Shown here piece after piece: positions 1 to 12,645 of a stretch of 64,000 nucleotides of DNA. Within the stretch, counting starts at the first letter, position 1. The number at the start of each line of letters is the position of its first letter. The notes under the pieces were generated by a model that saw only the letters and a list, made by a program, of their open reading frames with translations, had not been told where the DNA came from and made no database searches. The stretch lies in the NCBI GenBank assembly GCA_907163375.1, contig CAJQUW010008619.1, positions 62,001 through 126,000 of the forward strand, written 5' to 3'. The position numbers and the translations under genes are program-made. This DNA comes from Prostheceraeus crozeri (taxonomy: Eukaryota > Platyhelminthes > Polycladida > Euryleptidae).

Positions 1-321
1 CAAACCAAACTGTTGTATTGGAAGACACATTATGTGGAGGAATTCAGCACTGTAGAAAACGCTCACACAAAACCTTGCATTTGCTAATTATGTTTCAGTC
101 ATTCAATGGTGCTTCTAAAACGTATAAATCTGAAAATGAATCCAAAGACAAAAAACAATCAAAAAGGAAAACTTCAACACTTAACCATTTTTGATGTTTA
201 AACCCTCTCTTGCACTCAAAGATTGCAAAAAACATGTAATTTTGGTATACAGACATAAAATTTTCGAGACAGACATCAAAATGTTGAGTGATAGTTTTGA
301 GGGTGGTGGTGGTGATTTTGA
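1..321. other. Non-coding AT-rich DNA
   Basis: No open frame, RNA gene or repeat could be supported here. A short GGT run at about 301-313 leads into the minisatellite that follows. Confidence 0.4.
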
Positions 322-613
322 GTAGACTTCGAAATAAATATCTCAGATTTAAAGTCAGTAGATTTCGATCGAACTAGATATCCTTGATATTGAGTCTATA
401 GATTTCGAATTAAATATCTTTGATTTTGAGGCAGTAGATTTCGAACTAGATATCTTAGATATTGAGTCTGCAGATTTCGAATTAAATATCTTTGATTTTG
501 AGGCAGTAGATTTCGAATTAGATATCCTGCATTTAGAGCAGGCAGATTCTGATTTAGATATCTCGGATTTTGAGTTGGTAGATTTAAAATGAATGTCTCA
601 AATTTTGAACAGA
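322..613 (+). repeat. 36-bp minisatellite, 8 units
   Basis: Eight tandem units start at 322, 358, 398, 434, 470, 506, 542 and 578. All are 36 bp except the second, which is 40 bp through an extra ATCG. The core is GTAGATTTCGAATTAAATAT followed by a TTTGATTTTGAG-like half. Units at 398 and 470 differ by one base and alternate with units at 434 and 506, giving a 72-bp higher-order period. As 36 is a multiple of three, one frame stays open from 362 to a TGA at 590. It reads as acidic 12-residue repeats of the type VDFELNIFDFEA. There is no ATG and no recognisable protein, so I treat it as a minisatellite, with translation unproven. Confidence 0.85.
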
Positions 614-3002
614 TCTTTGGAAGTTGAGTGAACTATGAAAGACTTGCTTGAGAAGACATTTCAAACCATGAGAACCATAAAATTCGAATCATTTCTGGTG
701 GTCACCCGGTTTGCAGGTCACGACATTTGTAACCGTAAGATCAGGTCAGATTTATGAGCCATTAATCATGAACCTTTGCTCTCGGCTTGAAATGAGAACT
801 GAGATAAAATCAAAGAATTCGGCCAGGAATTAAAATGAATTACAAATCATGCCGTGAGAGTTAACGTCACCGTAAATCTTTCCAACTTCGACTTTGCACG
901 ACATAAGGAACTATTATTGTGAAGATATTGTCTCAGATTTCTCTTCAATGATTCTGTAGACGGTTTTTCTCAATGTCAATATAAAAAACCTCCAAATGCC
1001 GTTAAATTTAATGAATTGCTAAGCTTTCCAGCTAGGAAGTTTATCGCTTGGAGGTCAGGGAGGACGCTAATTTTTGAAAGAGAAATTTGAGGAGGTTTAA
1101 AAGAGCTGTGGGAAAGTTGTCAGGAGCTGACCAAATGTCAGGCTATGGTCAGGTTAATTCAGGTTTGCATCGAAGTTATGCATTGGCTAGTACGAGTTAG
1201 ACAACGATACATTATAAAGATGCTGCTGATATTAGAGTGATTACACACAATCTCAGAAAGATAAATTCACTGTGGTCATCTGAATCGACAGCTTCTCAAT
1301 CTACATAACAAAAAACTTCTCTACGCTGTGAAGGCTGAAATGTGCGGTGATAGGTGTCAGTGGGCTCGGCTTTGTCTGTCTTAGCTATTTACGCATTGAA
1401 AAACCTCTCCTTAGCCGATTTTCAGCTTACTGTAAATCTGAGTAAAAGCCTAAACAAATTGCTGAAACTTCACACATCCAAAGAAGCTGAAAATGAATAA
1501 TCTTTCATGTTCTATCCACTTCATAAGAGCGATTTTCTCAAAATTCACCGACATCAAGCCAATCTTTCGAAAGACAACAGGTTCTCTAATGACTTCATGG
1601 GCATTTCTTCCAATGTGCCGCTACAGAACATTATCCATCACAACCATTGGTTCATATATTTTGAAAACCTTCCTGTTGATAAAAGCATCTAATTCCACTG
1701 TTGCCTCAGCATGTCCTCAAGTCGACAATAGAAATCCGACTTACTGGCCTACAATATCAGTAGATACTACATGCTACAAGAAAAGTGGATTCCTGAATTT
1801 CCACTTGAAAGGAAATATCTGATCTAAGGGAATCAAATAAATTCAGAATTCAGATTTTCTTTCGGGGAAGCAGATGATTCATTTGAAACATTAATTTCAA
1901 GTAGATCTAAAGTATTAGCCTACTGTATCTCATTGATGTAAACCTAACACTGCGTTTTGCCACTCTCCGGTGATGTGCCACTGACATGAAACACACAAAT
2001 CCATAAATCTATTAGAAATCATTATTTACAATAGAAATCCGATTTAATGTGATCCCTGGCCTGCGATTTCTACGGACAAATGGATTGGTGAACTAAGAAA
2101 TTGTCATCAACAATGGAAATCCGACTTTGTGGGGCTCCGAAGATATTAATGCGGATCCATGGACAAGCGTCATCATACATATTGTGTGCAATTTAGTTGC
2201 GGTACAATGTGAAAAAAGAAGGCAACAATGTATCCCGTAAAGATGATGTCTGTATCTATCAATGTGAAATATATTCTCAGCTAGCGTATATCTGCATATG
2301 CATTCATAGCATTGCTGACCGCTTTTTTTATCTACATTGCTGCCTAGACCATTCTAATTATGTACGATACTATTAAAATAAATTTTTCGGGCAACAACGT
2401 AGGACATTTTCAGGCGTCCTCAAATCTGTCACTATAGAACTACCATCAAAATAGAAATCTCTACATTTGTTTAAATGCCTCCTAGCATCCCAATGTCACT
2501 TCATGCCGAATGCCATCGTAGTCATTATTCAAAGTCAGTAATTCATTGAAGTCACATGATGTGATTTGAGGAAGATATATCCCACACCTTCGACTTCCAA
2601 ACTAGACAGAAAGAGATACAGAATACCCAAAACGCATATGCAACAACCGAAGTTATTTCTGACGAATTTCCTATTGACTGTCAATTCCTAGAATATTCGG
2701 TTTTATCTCCCGACTGTTCAGTTCAAACTCTTCTCTCACACCACCTCCGCAGCCACCCACAAGCTCCTATTCCATCCTCGCTTCTTCCGCATCTGTCATG
2801 CTTTCACATCAAGCTCGAATTCTGCGTGGGCAGCAGCCTCGAATTCTCTCCGAGAAGAGAAAGGAGAGTGAGCACGACTGCTTGCAATTGATGGGCACAA
2901 AAACATTCATTGTAGACGTAAACAGCAGATCAGGAAGGGAATATATCACGAGATTGCGTGTTCTGGTGAATCATTATTTCGGGGCTATGACGAAGATCGA
3001 TG
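614..3002. other. Non-coding stretch with no supported gene
   Basis: Short open frames (for example 1493-1822 and 2798-3010) look like nothing known and lack exon-like context. The motif AGAAATCCGA or a close variant recurs after CAAT at about 1728, 2031 and 2112, suggesting a decayed repeat that I cannot delimit. Confidence 0.35.
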
Positions 3003-3144
3003 GACAATAGGCTTACAACCCCATACTCCATCCCAGAGCGATAGAGATTCCATCATGCAGTGTGAGAGAGACAATAGTCCTACACCTCAGACTCCAGCCC
3101 AGAGCGATAGAGATTCCATCATGCAGTGTGAGGGAGACAATAGG
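3003..3144 (+). repeat. 66-67 bp tandem duplication
   Basis: Two near-identical units begin with GACAATAG at 3003 and 3070, and a third start lies at 3136. Each unit contains CCAGAGCGATAGAGATTCC followed by an ATCATGCAGTGTGAG segment. The copies differ at only a few bases, so the duplication is fairly recent. No coding role is seen. Confidence 0.8.
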
Positions 3145-3663
3145 CCTATATCCTCATGACTGATAATGATATAATTGCAGACAATATATTTTTTGATATA
3201 TTCAACATGTGGCTAGTCAAAGACATTTTGCACCACATAACATGATTTGCTGTTTATTACTCGAAAATGCAAACCAATTATCTGGAGAATTTTTAATTTG
3301 AAAATTTTAGAAATTCTGCCATCCACAGTCCTGCTAAGCTTACTTGAAAAGGTCAAAATTTGAATTTTCTCGAAGGCACACTATGGATGATTTAAAGATG
3401 CTCATCTGATAACATCATTTTATTAAGCAGAATCGAGAATACACCATGGTGTCGACAGAAATTCAAGGGCCGAAATAAAGGACTTTTGAAGGAATTTCAA
3501 AGGACTTTTGAAGGACTATTTTTTACATTAATTCAAATATAGACAAACATTTCAATTGCATGAGATGATATTAGTAAAGTGGTAACAGCATTTATACAAG
3601 GAGATAAAAAAATAAGCATCAGATCTTGTTACCAAGTGATGATGATTTTCATGATCTAATCTG

Positions 3664-4170
3664 TTACGAGAGAACTCTCTTGTATCCACTCCTCTGGGCA
3701 TGCAGTTCTGCCATAACTTTAAATCTCTGCACTTTTTCTTTGATTTCCTCGGCTTTCCGTTTCTCCGCATTTTTTTGCTTTCGCGCCTCAATTTCATCGG
3801 CGTCTTTCCGACGAGCGTCGGTAAGCCTTTGTCTGGATCTCCGCCAGTGATTTATCATGGACTGTGTTATCTTTACTTTCATCAGTGCGCCTGCTTTGCT
3901 GATGCCATCTGCGATACACCGTTGAGCGATTAAAGAATGTTCTTTCGAATTTTCCACGAGGCGGTGTTTATTGGCAGAAAACCCTCGTTCGCCATTAGTC
4001 TGACCGGAGAACAGGCAGAGGACTACCTTGACGATACCGAACAGAAGACCAGACAACATATCCCGACACTGACTGGAATAAAAATCATCAAGCCGATTGC
4101 ATATATTCCTCCTGTCGAATTCCCTCACTTTCTGAGCCAATCGACCTGTTGCCTCACCATACCTTACCAT
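3664..4170 (-). pseudogene. hAT-like transposase C-terminal fragment
   Basis: A 168-residue frame starting at ATG. Residues ~55-90 read SGQTNGERGFSANKHRLVEN and then KEHSLIAQRCIADGI. This matches a family of invertebrate transposon-derived proteins with a (V/G)ERGFSxNKxxLVEN signature, analogous to the CERSFSxLK motif of the hAT dimerisation domain. The family match is recalled, not searched. Residues ~98-155 are rich in K, R and E (RRKDADEIEARKQKNAEKRK) and probably form a coiled coil. It lies inside the 3447-5077 element in an orientation consistent with being its remnant gene. No DDE acidic triad is visible, so it is at best the end of a longer protein. An alternative is an uncharacterised domesticated protein, which I consider less likely. 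Confidence 0.55.
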
Positions 4171-4262
4171 TGTAGGTTACGGTGTGGATATCTGTGTGGA
4201 TTACGTCCCCTAGCACAATATTCCTAGCTATGGGGTTGAGCAATCTGACAACTAACGTTACC

Positions 4263-4335
4263 GACACAGTAGCTCAGTTGAAAGAGCGCACAGCATGTAA
4301 CTAGAACGTCGTGGGTTCAACTCCCATCCGAGTCG
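4263..4335 (+). tRNA. tRNA-Thr-like pseudogene or SINE head
   Basis: A 73-nt segment folds as a partial cloverleaf: D stem GCTC/GAGC, T arm GTGGG-TTCAACT-CCCAT, acceptor GACACAG/CCGAGTC with two mismatches. The anticodon loop CATGTAA would give anticodon TGT (Thr). The anticodon stem CACAG/CTAGA pairs at only two positions, so a functional tRNA is unlikely. The flanking GTCGCAGATTTTTT resembles the GCCGCACATCTTTT that ends the other tRNA-like SINE copies in this window. Confidence 0.5.
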
Positions 4336-5085
4336 CAGATTTTTTCGAAGTGTTTGAAATGAATGTATGTTGGTGCGTGATTTCTATGACTGTATATCGA
4401 TTAATGTTATGCTGTCGCTACGATCACCATGTTGTATCCTAAATATGCATTAGAGATAAAGAGAGCTATGAATTTCATGGATCTCTTCATTCAAATCGAA
4501 CAGTAATCATAACATTTGACAAGCACAGACGCAATCATTTTACTCAATGCATGTGATCCATGCAAATGAACAATGGGGAGATATGCTACTATCACGTTGT
4601 ACGCCGTAACGAAATGGTGATGATTCTAAATTGGATGTCAGTTTTTTCTTCATATAAATATACGTGTGAGTAGACAAATCATTGCCAAGTCTCAGTTGGT
4701 TGCACAATTCTTCATCTTCACCGAAGAAGCATTTTCAATCAAACAACCTGCACAGAAAGATAGACTGTCGAACATAAATGTCACCATCAGATATTCTTTG
4801 ATTTCAATGTATTTTCTGTTAGGACTTTTTCATGCGTTTTCGATTGAGCGAATACGATCCGAAAAAACGTTCCCTGTAACCCAATCTTATCAGATTGATA
4901 ATAGTATTCTCAGAACAACTGGGAAAGGGTAGAGAACAGAAAATTGGAAATATAAGGCTGTTGTTGTTTGTGACACATAGATTTACAAGACAACAATAAT
5001 ATCGTTCATTATAAATATATCAAAATAATGGACCAAATACCAAAATAAAGGACTTTTAAAGGACTGCCGACACCCTGATACACCA

Positions 5086-8000
5086 ACAGTTTTAGTGGAG
5101 GATTTTGGTCGATGTTTTCTTGAATCAAGAGCACTGTAAACCATATTCCAGTAATTACTTCCAGCAATCTGCTGATCAATTGAAATTTCAAAACATTATT
5201 ACGAGTTCACTTATTTAATTGATCGAATTAGGAAGTTTCAAAATTCATTATTCTCCATTTTCTAGAAGCAACGTGTGGGGATTTTTTATGGCAAGAATTG
5301 AGGTCATTTAATCGCAATCAGACATGTCCTGTGGAGTAGACATGAAGAAATCGGAGAAGTGACAGCGATGTCTCCAGCGGCATAAAGTTTCTACCAACTG
5401 CGATATTAAAAGTGAACATTAATTCGTCTTCCACATGGAATCTACGTTGATAAAAAAGTCACAGCAAGGTCACAATAGGAGTTGAATAATACGCCAGATA
5501 GAATGAGTGTTGCGTATATTTCACGTCACTGGTATTTCGGTGGATTTATGCAAACAGATGATGTGCGTTTCTTCAATACGCAGTAATCAAGCATCCTCAT
5601 TCATCACATTCACATAAAAGCTAACAAGAAATTGTTATCGTAATAAAACTAACAAGAGGAAATGTCAAAACTCGAAACAAGATGGATCATACACTTCGGA
5701 TTCCAATCTCAAAACACACGAAATCGGATCACCATGTCAATCTACATGTCACTTGACACAATCAACCGCAGAAAATTCCAAAATCACTTGGATATCTATG
5801 AGCATGCTATGAGACTCTTGCCTGATGATGGTTGCCTACAGCGGCTGATAGGCCTTCACATATTCATGAAAAACAAAGGAAACATATTAGACAATCAGAA
5901 TTTCTTAATTAACTCAATCATTGATTATTTAAGCAGTCGCTTCTTCTGTCAAATGATTTCTTAAATAACCTTGAAGTCATTTTTATGAAGACATATGTTA
6001 TTGAAATAAAGTTCATTAATAACACTAATGATAAGTAGGTATGTCCAGATGTACTGGTAGATTCCATAGACAGCTATCAACACGCTCGTAGAATGCATAT
6101 TCACTTACAAGCAAGATAGAAAATATATAACAACACAACTATTTTGTCACGGATCTCTGATGTCTGAGTTCAATGACAGCAATCTCATAGATCGCGTTGA
6201 GGTGATAGAGATACACTCATTAGATCGCTGATGTGACAACTCAAATACAGGTGAAATGTGTTCAAATAAGTGACCCGCATTTCCTCAAATGACTGAATTG
6301 GACTTTAAGGAGATTGACAATAAAAGATAAACCACTGCAAACATCATAAGTGTTTAAAACAAGCAATGATGGCGGGTTTAGCGCGGGTCTGCACATTCCA
6401 GACAATTCAGGATATGTATGTTCCGAGTGTAGAATGGGCTCGCGGGCCAAAAATTTCAAAAGGCAGAAATATGCTTAAAATTCCCATTTAAGATGGATTA
6501 TTTAATGTAACTGAATTCAGTCATGATTGATTTCCATGAGAAATGGTTTCATCACATGACTGCACTTTGATAATTAGCTACAATGTACATGGATATTTCT
6601 TTCCATTGCGGACCAGCTTAAAAACAACAACAAACACCAACTGTTAAATGAATGACTGTCCTTTAAATTGCTATCAAATGTGCACCACGAAAGCAGTCAA
6701 CTATCAGATCACGTGTCGCAAAAATGTCAAGATTTTATTATAGGAAGCACTAATGAGAACTAACTACATCACAAAAATATCTTGAAATATGAAAGTGCTG
6801 TTCTTTTATAAACAGTAAACAAAATGCCAACAAAATTGAAGATGGTTATAAAAAAACAAAAGTTTGAACCATAGGAAGGATCCAATTAATCTCAGAAAGA
6901 AAGAGGTTATTATCATCATGCGCAAAAATTGAACAGCCACTACAATATTTCATCTTCTACGATTTCCGCGTGCATTCCATCTCTGCCCGAAGAACTGATA
7001 ATGTACATCATTTGTCTTTATTATTATCAGCTTACTTTTTTGGAAAGAAATGTCACAACTGAAACAAACATAATTTCCATTTTGTTCAGCATCAATATCT
7101 AGCAAAGCCCAATCTCAACCTCACAAGAGTCCAGAAAATCATAAAAAATGTAATGGCAACTAGGATATTTGAGATGAGAGGATTTCTCCAATAACAACTA
7201 TGACGATGTTTCTATTATAATTCATCCAAGATAATCGCGTGGATTACGTCTAATAATGCTGGATGTTAATACTATGTTAAATAAAACTTAGAGTTAAAGA
7301 ATTAAATTCCTAGCATTGTAAATTTTATATCACATTGATCAAATCTTTCGTGACTATAGGATGCATTTGGCAATGGTTAGTCAATACAAGTCACGGTGGT
7401 CGAATATAATCGATCCAGTAATTCCTAAGAAAACTGGAAATTTGAGATTTGAATTTTTTTTTGAATTAAGCTCATTTGAGCATCCAGTTCATAAGATTGC
7501 CCAACAAAAATCAATAGATCTTTGGATTTTATGAATACATGCGATCAGGTTGAGACCAAAAGCAAAGAAATCGGTCGACTAATTTGTGAGAAAATTTTGA
7601 ATTTTAATGCTGTTTAGATCAGATATCCACATTATGATTGAGTAAATTGTCCATCTAAAATTGAAATGCACGTAATCGTGCATTTGTCACCAACTAGCCT
7701 ACAATTAACAACTAATTTGTGATTTTCAACAATTCAATAGCTTGAACACATTTTGAAATTCAAATTTCGGCTTTGAATGTGCTTGATGCACTATGTCGTG
7801 CAGTGAAATATTTTGAAAATACTTGTATAGCATATTCACTGTCGGTTTTTAATGGACTGAATTTGGTGCATTAGTGGAGTGATCTCAATCAAAACTTGAT
7901 AATGAAGCATGATGACGCCATTTGAGGTAATACAGGCAGCATCTTATGCACAGTAGGTCTTCTTTTGAGTGCATTACGATGTGCATATTAAACTGTAGGT

Positions 8001-9495
8001 CAATGTGTCAATTAGAAATGACATGCATGTACATCTATAACGACATTATGTATAGCTATTCTATGGCAATTGTATTTCTATGTGCAAGAATTGGTGTTGA
8101 AGCGAAATTACCATTGCTGGGGAACATTTTGAAAGTGCATCAATGTTATGATGATTTAAATTCCGAAAAAAGTTGTTCAATTACTTTGCATGTTCGCTAT
8201 CAGGGAAGTCGAATCTGGAAACATCGAAAAGAAGAAATCAGGGCTTAAATGTGATTCGCATCAATAAAGGCCGCCCAGTGACACTGGATATGCAACAAAT
8301 GAGAGATATTTCTTGAACAAATGATGAATTTCTTTAAATGGATTTCAACTGACAATTTTGGGTGAAGGTTATTGTGAATGATACAACTATCTATTTACCC
8401 AGTTCAAGCATCTGCTACAACTGTTGATGCGATTGAATCGGAAAGAAGCGACGAAAAACGAAGCAAGTAAAGAAAGAATTGATGCGATAGTAAATTCGCT
8501 TCTAAATTCATGTCGCGATGATCCTAGGATACTGATATTATGCATGAAATTGACCAGAGGATGAAATTGTTTTTTACCTCATGCACACTCGAATTTGCTG
8601 AATCCATGCTTTTCATAACACAATTAGACAATGATTGGTTCCAAATGCTGGATCAACGGAGACTTCATGGAAATCATAAATGATCCCATTCTACGATCAT
8701 GGAGAATTTGCATTGATTCCTTTTAAACAATCACATGTAAAGCCGACAACGACAATGCTTAATACAGAGCTATTCATAGACGGTTGAAACATCTGTAACA
8801 GCGGACAGACAATAGCCTTTAATCAATCCATAGGAATTGCACAGTACGTACTTCCTAAAATATCTATATCAACAACACTGTGCGTCACTGAAATGAAAGT
8901 ATGTAACGATGTAGCAAAAAAGGGACAGTAATGTCATGAATGCACATCTAAGATAAGCTAGCTTAGTTTTCATAATTATTTCAGAACACGACATAATTAT
9001 AAATTACGAAGATCGGGGAACGGAAGAAATATAACATCAAACAAATAAAACGGAAATTCTCATTACAACTGAATACATGCAAATACGAGAAACATCTAAG
9101 ATGGCCGCCAACAGGAGGTGACCCTTCATAGTTGCAAACATCAAAAAGTTGGCTTTTAGCGAATTTCCCCCAGAAGAAGAGCAAAGGTCGAAACGCATAG
9201 GACCAATCTACTTTTACTTGTGGCCAAAATAAAAGTTGGAAGGAGAGACTTGCTTTTTTGCTGTTTGCAACCATGACGAGAAATATCGTTGACATCTGCC
9301 ATAGCTAAATCACGCATAACGGTTCTAGATATCATATATAACTATGAAACGATGAAATACAAGAACTACATGGAAATACATGTAGTATCAATGTTACACA
9401 ACAATGTCGAAATCAGTGTTGTGTATAACATGCACTTACGTATTACACAGAAAATTAGTATGATTCGAGCTGATTTTATGGTGATTGTCATATCG
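5086..9495. other. Long AT-rich stretch, no supported gene
   Basis: Reading frames at 5662-5964, 7946-8248 and 8981-9295 show no recognisable domain, codon signal or splice context. I see no palindrome, tRNA or transposon end that I could defend. Intron or intergenic DNA is the simplest reading. Confidence 0.35.
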
Positions 9496-9522
9496 AGTTG
9501 CTCATAGACATCCCTGGCTACA
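9496..9522 (-). repeat. Possible terminus of a small hAT-like MITE
   Basis: On the minus strand this reads CCAGGGATGTCTATGAGCAA, nearly identical to the ends of the 74-bp inverted-repeat element at 45530-45604 (CAGGGATGTCTATGAAC). No matching second end was found nearby, so it is a lone terminus or a chance match. Confidence 0.3.
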
Positions 9523-10748
9523 GCACAGATGCCTGTGAATGCCATGATGTAGAATTCGGGGATACAACTCTCGCAGTGTTGAGATTCGAATACATGACGA
9601 AATTTTAATAAGAGAAATTTAATAATAGAAATGAACATTTAAGTAAACCACATTGCGACAAACACAATCAGGCAACACTGCAAGGCAGGTCATTGACATA
9701 CGAGAACCAAGGAGAACAATCCCCTGTCCTAATGTCCAAAAACTTGCTGCCTTGATGATCCATGGCAGTTGAATTCTTCCTCAATCCAGGAGATAACAAT
9801 AAAAATGACTAATAAAATATATTTCGGATCAGCCAGTTTGCCAATCGAATATTGTTTCACTTTGTTTGCCTTCAACAATCCCTGTTTTATCAATACAACT
9901 TCATTTGGCACTGATATCGCCCCATTGTGACATACAACTTGGCGTGCAGCTCAATCCAAATGTCATGGTGGTGTAGCCAAATTTTGAAGTTCATTTATTC
10001 TACTCCTTTCTACAAATGCACTATTATATCATGGATTTTGATGGTAGAAAGATCAGACATGAACGAGATTGCATAATTGCATGGCCTTGTTCACTGAAGG
10101 ATTAATACTAACTCCACATCGTCAACTCGCTTACTCTGATGTGAAGTCAGTTCTAACATGTTACCATGTGTGATAAGAGTCCAAGACGAATGATACGTAA
10201 TGCACTTAAATTTATTACGAAGGTCATGGCACAGACAGATTCGATAAACACATCGAAACCTTCTACACAGTGAGGAGAATGCCGAATCCGCAATCCCAAT
10301 CTGTTTCTGACATCTGGTGAACAGGCGGGTGAATCTTATGAATTGGAAGATCGTCTGAGACGCAGTCGAATAAGGAGACTTTTTCAGAGTTTTCACGATA
10401 CAGCATTTAAATGAGAAGGGTATTAAAGAAGGGGAGGCTGATCGGATGAAAAAAACGAACATTTCAGTAAAGGAGAAAGCAATCTACAGAAGAAAAGCAC
10501 TTTTCTATCTGATGTTGCCCTGGGTAATCATTCGGTTCACTTGTTCAATCCTACAGTTTGGACAGCTGGACTTTTCGTACATCTTCATAATTAGTTTGGG
10601 ACAACACACCAATTCGGCTACATGGTCAATGAAAGTGATGAATAAAAAGTGAAGTACTATTTTAAATTCACAGTATCATATGCAAACATTCACGAAATTT
10701 CAGCTCGACTAGCAGCACCGCTCCGAGCACTGAAACGCTGATAAGTGG
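9523..10748. other. No supported gene
   Basis: A 123-codon minus-strand frame (10091-10462) is the longest open stretch. It contains several cysteines but no family I recognise, and no splice-flanked structure is evident. Confidence 0.3.
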
Positions 10749-10836
10749 CAGATCAAAAGATGTGCGACTGGTAAGACTCGAATCAACGTCCCCAGGTTAT
10801 TTAGACCTGTCGCTCTACCAGCTGACCTGCGACTAC
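10749..10836 (-). repeat. tRNA-derived SINE fragment (GCACATCTTTTG type)
   Basis: On the minus strand it reads TCGCAGGTCAGCTGGTAGAG, an A-box-like segment, then CAGGT-CTAAATA-ACCTG as an anticodon arm, then TTGATTCGAGTC as a B box, and ends CCAGTCGCACATCTTTTG. The same layout and 3' end occur at 19150, 19440, 59325 and 59557. The acceptor halves TGCGACT-like/AGTCGCA pair, showing descent from a tRNA, probably Thr (AGT in the best-preserved copy). It is a SINE or pseudo-tRNA and not a working gene. Confidence 0.6.
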
Positions 10837-12645
10837 TTACATTCGAACGGTGTCAATTACCAGGATCCTATTCCCTTGTCATGATCATTGCACTTACATT
10901 CTAGTTCATGTGATTTCATTTTCCGAAAGGGTTTGGTTTGGAGTCAAAATACACACGAGAATAGAAGTGGGTTGACATCAAATCTTCGATACCCTACTGC
11001 CTCTCTATGCTTCAACCGTTCTTCTTTTCGGCATCTGTAAAGGCTTTTGTTGTAGTGGCCATCACGACACTACGCATAATACCTTAATGTCAAACAACGC
11101 TGGATCCTGTGATGTCCAAACTCCTCGGACAAGTGAATCAACTCGGGATAAGATCTTGCACTGCATAAATGCCTTCTAGCATAGAAATTAGTGAAGCACC
11201 ATAGATAGCTTCCTTGAAAGTTAATCTGGCTTTTGAAATCACTGTGACAATGAATTTAAAGGTGTAATTCGGTCAAAACCCTTGTCTCAATGACTTCGTC
11301 TTTGCATAATAGACAATGTAACAAACTCTGACGCACTTCTGATTCCTCAATTAGCCACAATCATCAACTTTAGGAGACGAGATGACGTCACAAGTGCCAG
11401 TGATCTGATGCGGTTCTCACTGTTGACATGCTAGGCGCAAGAGGATCAGCGCACATGGAGAAAGTGAACTGTAGGAAATGCGAAATCTAAAGTCATTGAC
11501 AGTCAATGTCTAAAATGGCACAATACTGCGTATACTATGCTGGTCGAAAATTTAACACAATGGAAATAAAATGCAAAATATTCTGCATCTACATGTATAT
11601 ATTACAAGCCATACTTTTATTCAATCATAAATGCAACCGTTCTACCTCTATAGATATGAAAAATATCGCATTTATACTCATATGTTCTTCCCAACAAGTC
11701 AAACTGCAGAAATCACAATCATGATCACAATTGTGTTAAACTTCTGGACACCATGGTACATGTGCACAGACAAACGAACGATCATAAGAAACTTGCCTTC
11801 CACAACATTCCCAAAGACAAAAAAATGAATGTGTAGTAGCATTGCAGGAGCTCATATTAAACCGACGAGGCACAGTGTTGCATATTCTGAACGCTTCAAA
11901 TAAAATTATAAAATAAAAGATCTAAGATATACTGAGTGTGATGTTGAAGGAATGTTGCAAAATCAGACAGTTCTTACCCCGCTTTAGTAAGGAGCCTGTA
12001 CCATGCTTGAAAATGGGACGTAAATCAGTCAAAATTTTCTCTCGCAAAAAGACGCACATGTTCTATAAAGGAATGAAAGTCGGGCCAAATTTGAGATGGT
12101 GCTATCGACTAATTCTCGAGACTAACTTCAGATTTCTTCAGATGAAATGTATATGGATTGCGATAGTTACCATGTGATGCATGACTCTTCAGAAAGTGAA
12201 GAGAGTCAAGCGGCTCCAGTTCGTCTAACGTTTGGTGTTCCAGATAATTACTTTTTGTGTTGATTTGCAGTACCGGCATATTTCTAGTAGTCATCCTTAT
12301 TTCTGATACAGCGAATGTACATTTCAGAATCTGACAGCAAATACACAGCGAACAATTATTTGTCGTCTTTTGCCTCTCGTAGGCGTGACATGTGCTTCAT
12401 TTTGTTGTCATCGGATCCCATCTCATTCAAGAATAATCTAGTTAGCTTCGGTCCATTCACAGATTTGCTTGTTTGCATACTACAGGGTTCCTCCATCAGC
12501 CAACCTCAGTGAACCTCCTGTCTATTGCAAGGCGCTCTGCTTCTCAGTAAGCAGGAATCGGTAACTGACGTCATCATGAATCTTTGACATGAATTTGCAG
12601 CCAAACTAACGAGCAGATGAGGGTGAGTGATAGGAAATCGTCGTA
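10837..12645. other. No supported gene
   Basis: Several short overlapping frames (11506-12294) lack known motifs. Possible upstream LINE sequence just before 12646 was not recognisable. Confidence 0.3.

Larger units (their letters stand above)
3447..5077 (-). mobile_element. Decayed hAT DNA transposon, ~1.6 kb
   Basis: The right end read on the minus strand starts CAGGGTGTCGGCAG; the left end has TGGTGTCGACAG, preceded by CA that is shared with the duplication. The perfect 8-bp direct repeat ATACACCA flanks the element at 3439-3446 and 5078-5085, matching the 8-bp target duplication of hAT elements. Just inside each end lies AATAAAGGACTTTT with AAGGACT (3474-3522 and 5043-5064). The interior holds a minus-strand frame resembling the C-terminal part of a transposase (3664-4170) and a tRNA-like segment (4263-4335). 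The rest of a transposase was not recognised, so this is probably an internally deleted or decayed copy. Confidence 0.7.

Noticed and set aside
322-613. CRISPR array
   Set aside because: Units are contiguous with no unique spacers, and the genome is clearly eukaryotic.
4263-4335. Functional tRNA-Thr gene
   Set aside because: Anticodon stem and acceptor mismatches are too many, and it sits in a decayed transposon; kept as a tRNA-like pseudogene or SINE head.
9098-9115. YY1-type site (AAGATGGCCGCC)
   Set aside because: The core differs from the AAGATGGCGGC consensus and no promoter is nearby.
10091-10462. Minus-strand 123-codon protein gene
   Set aside because: No recognisable domain or splice context; length is within what chance gives in a window this large.
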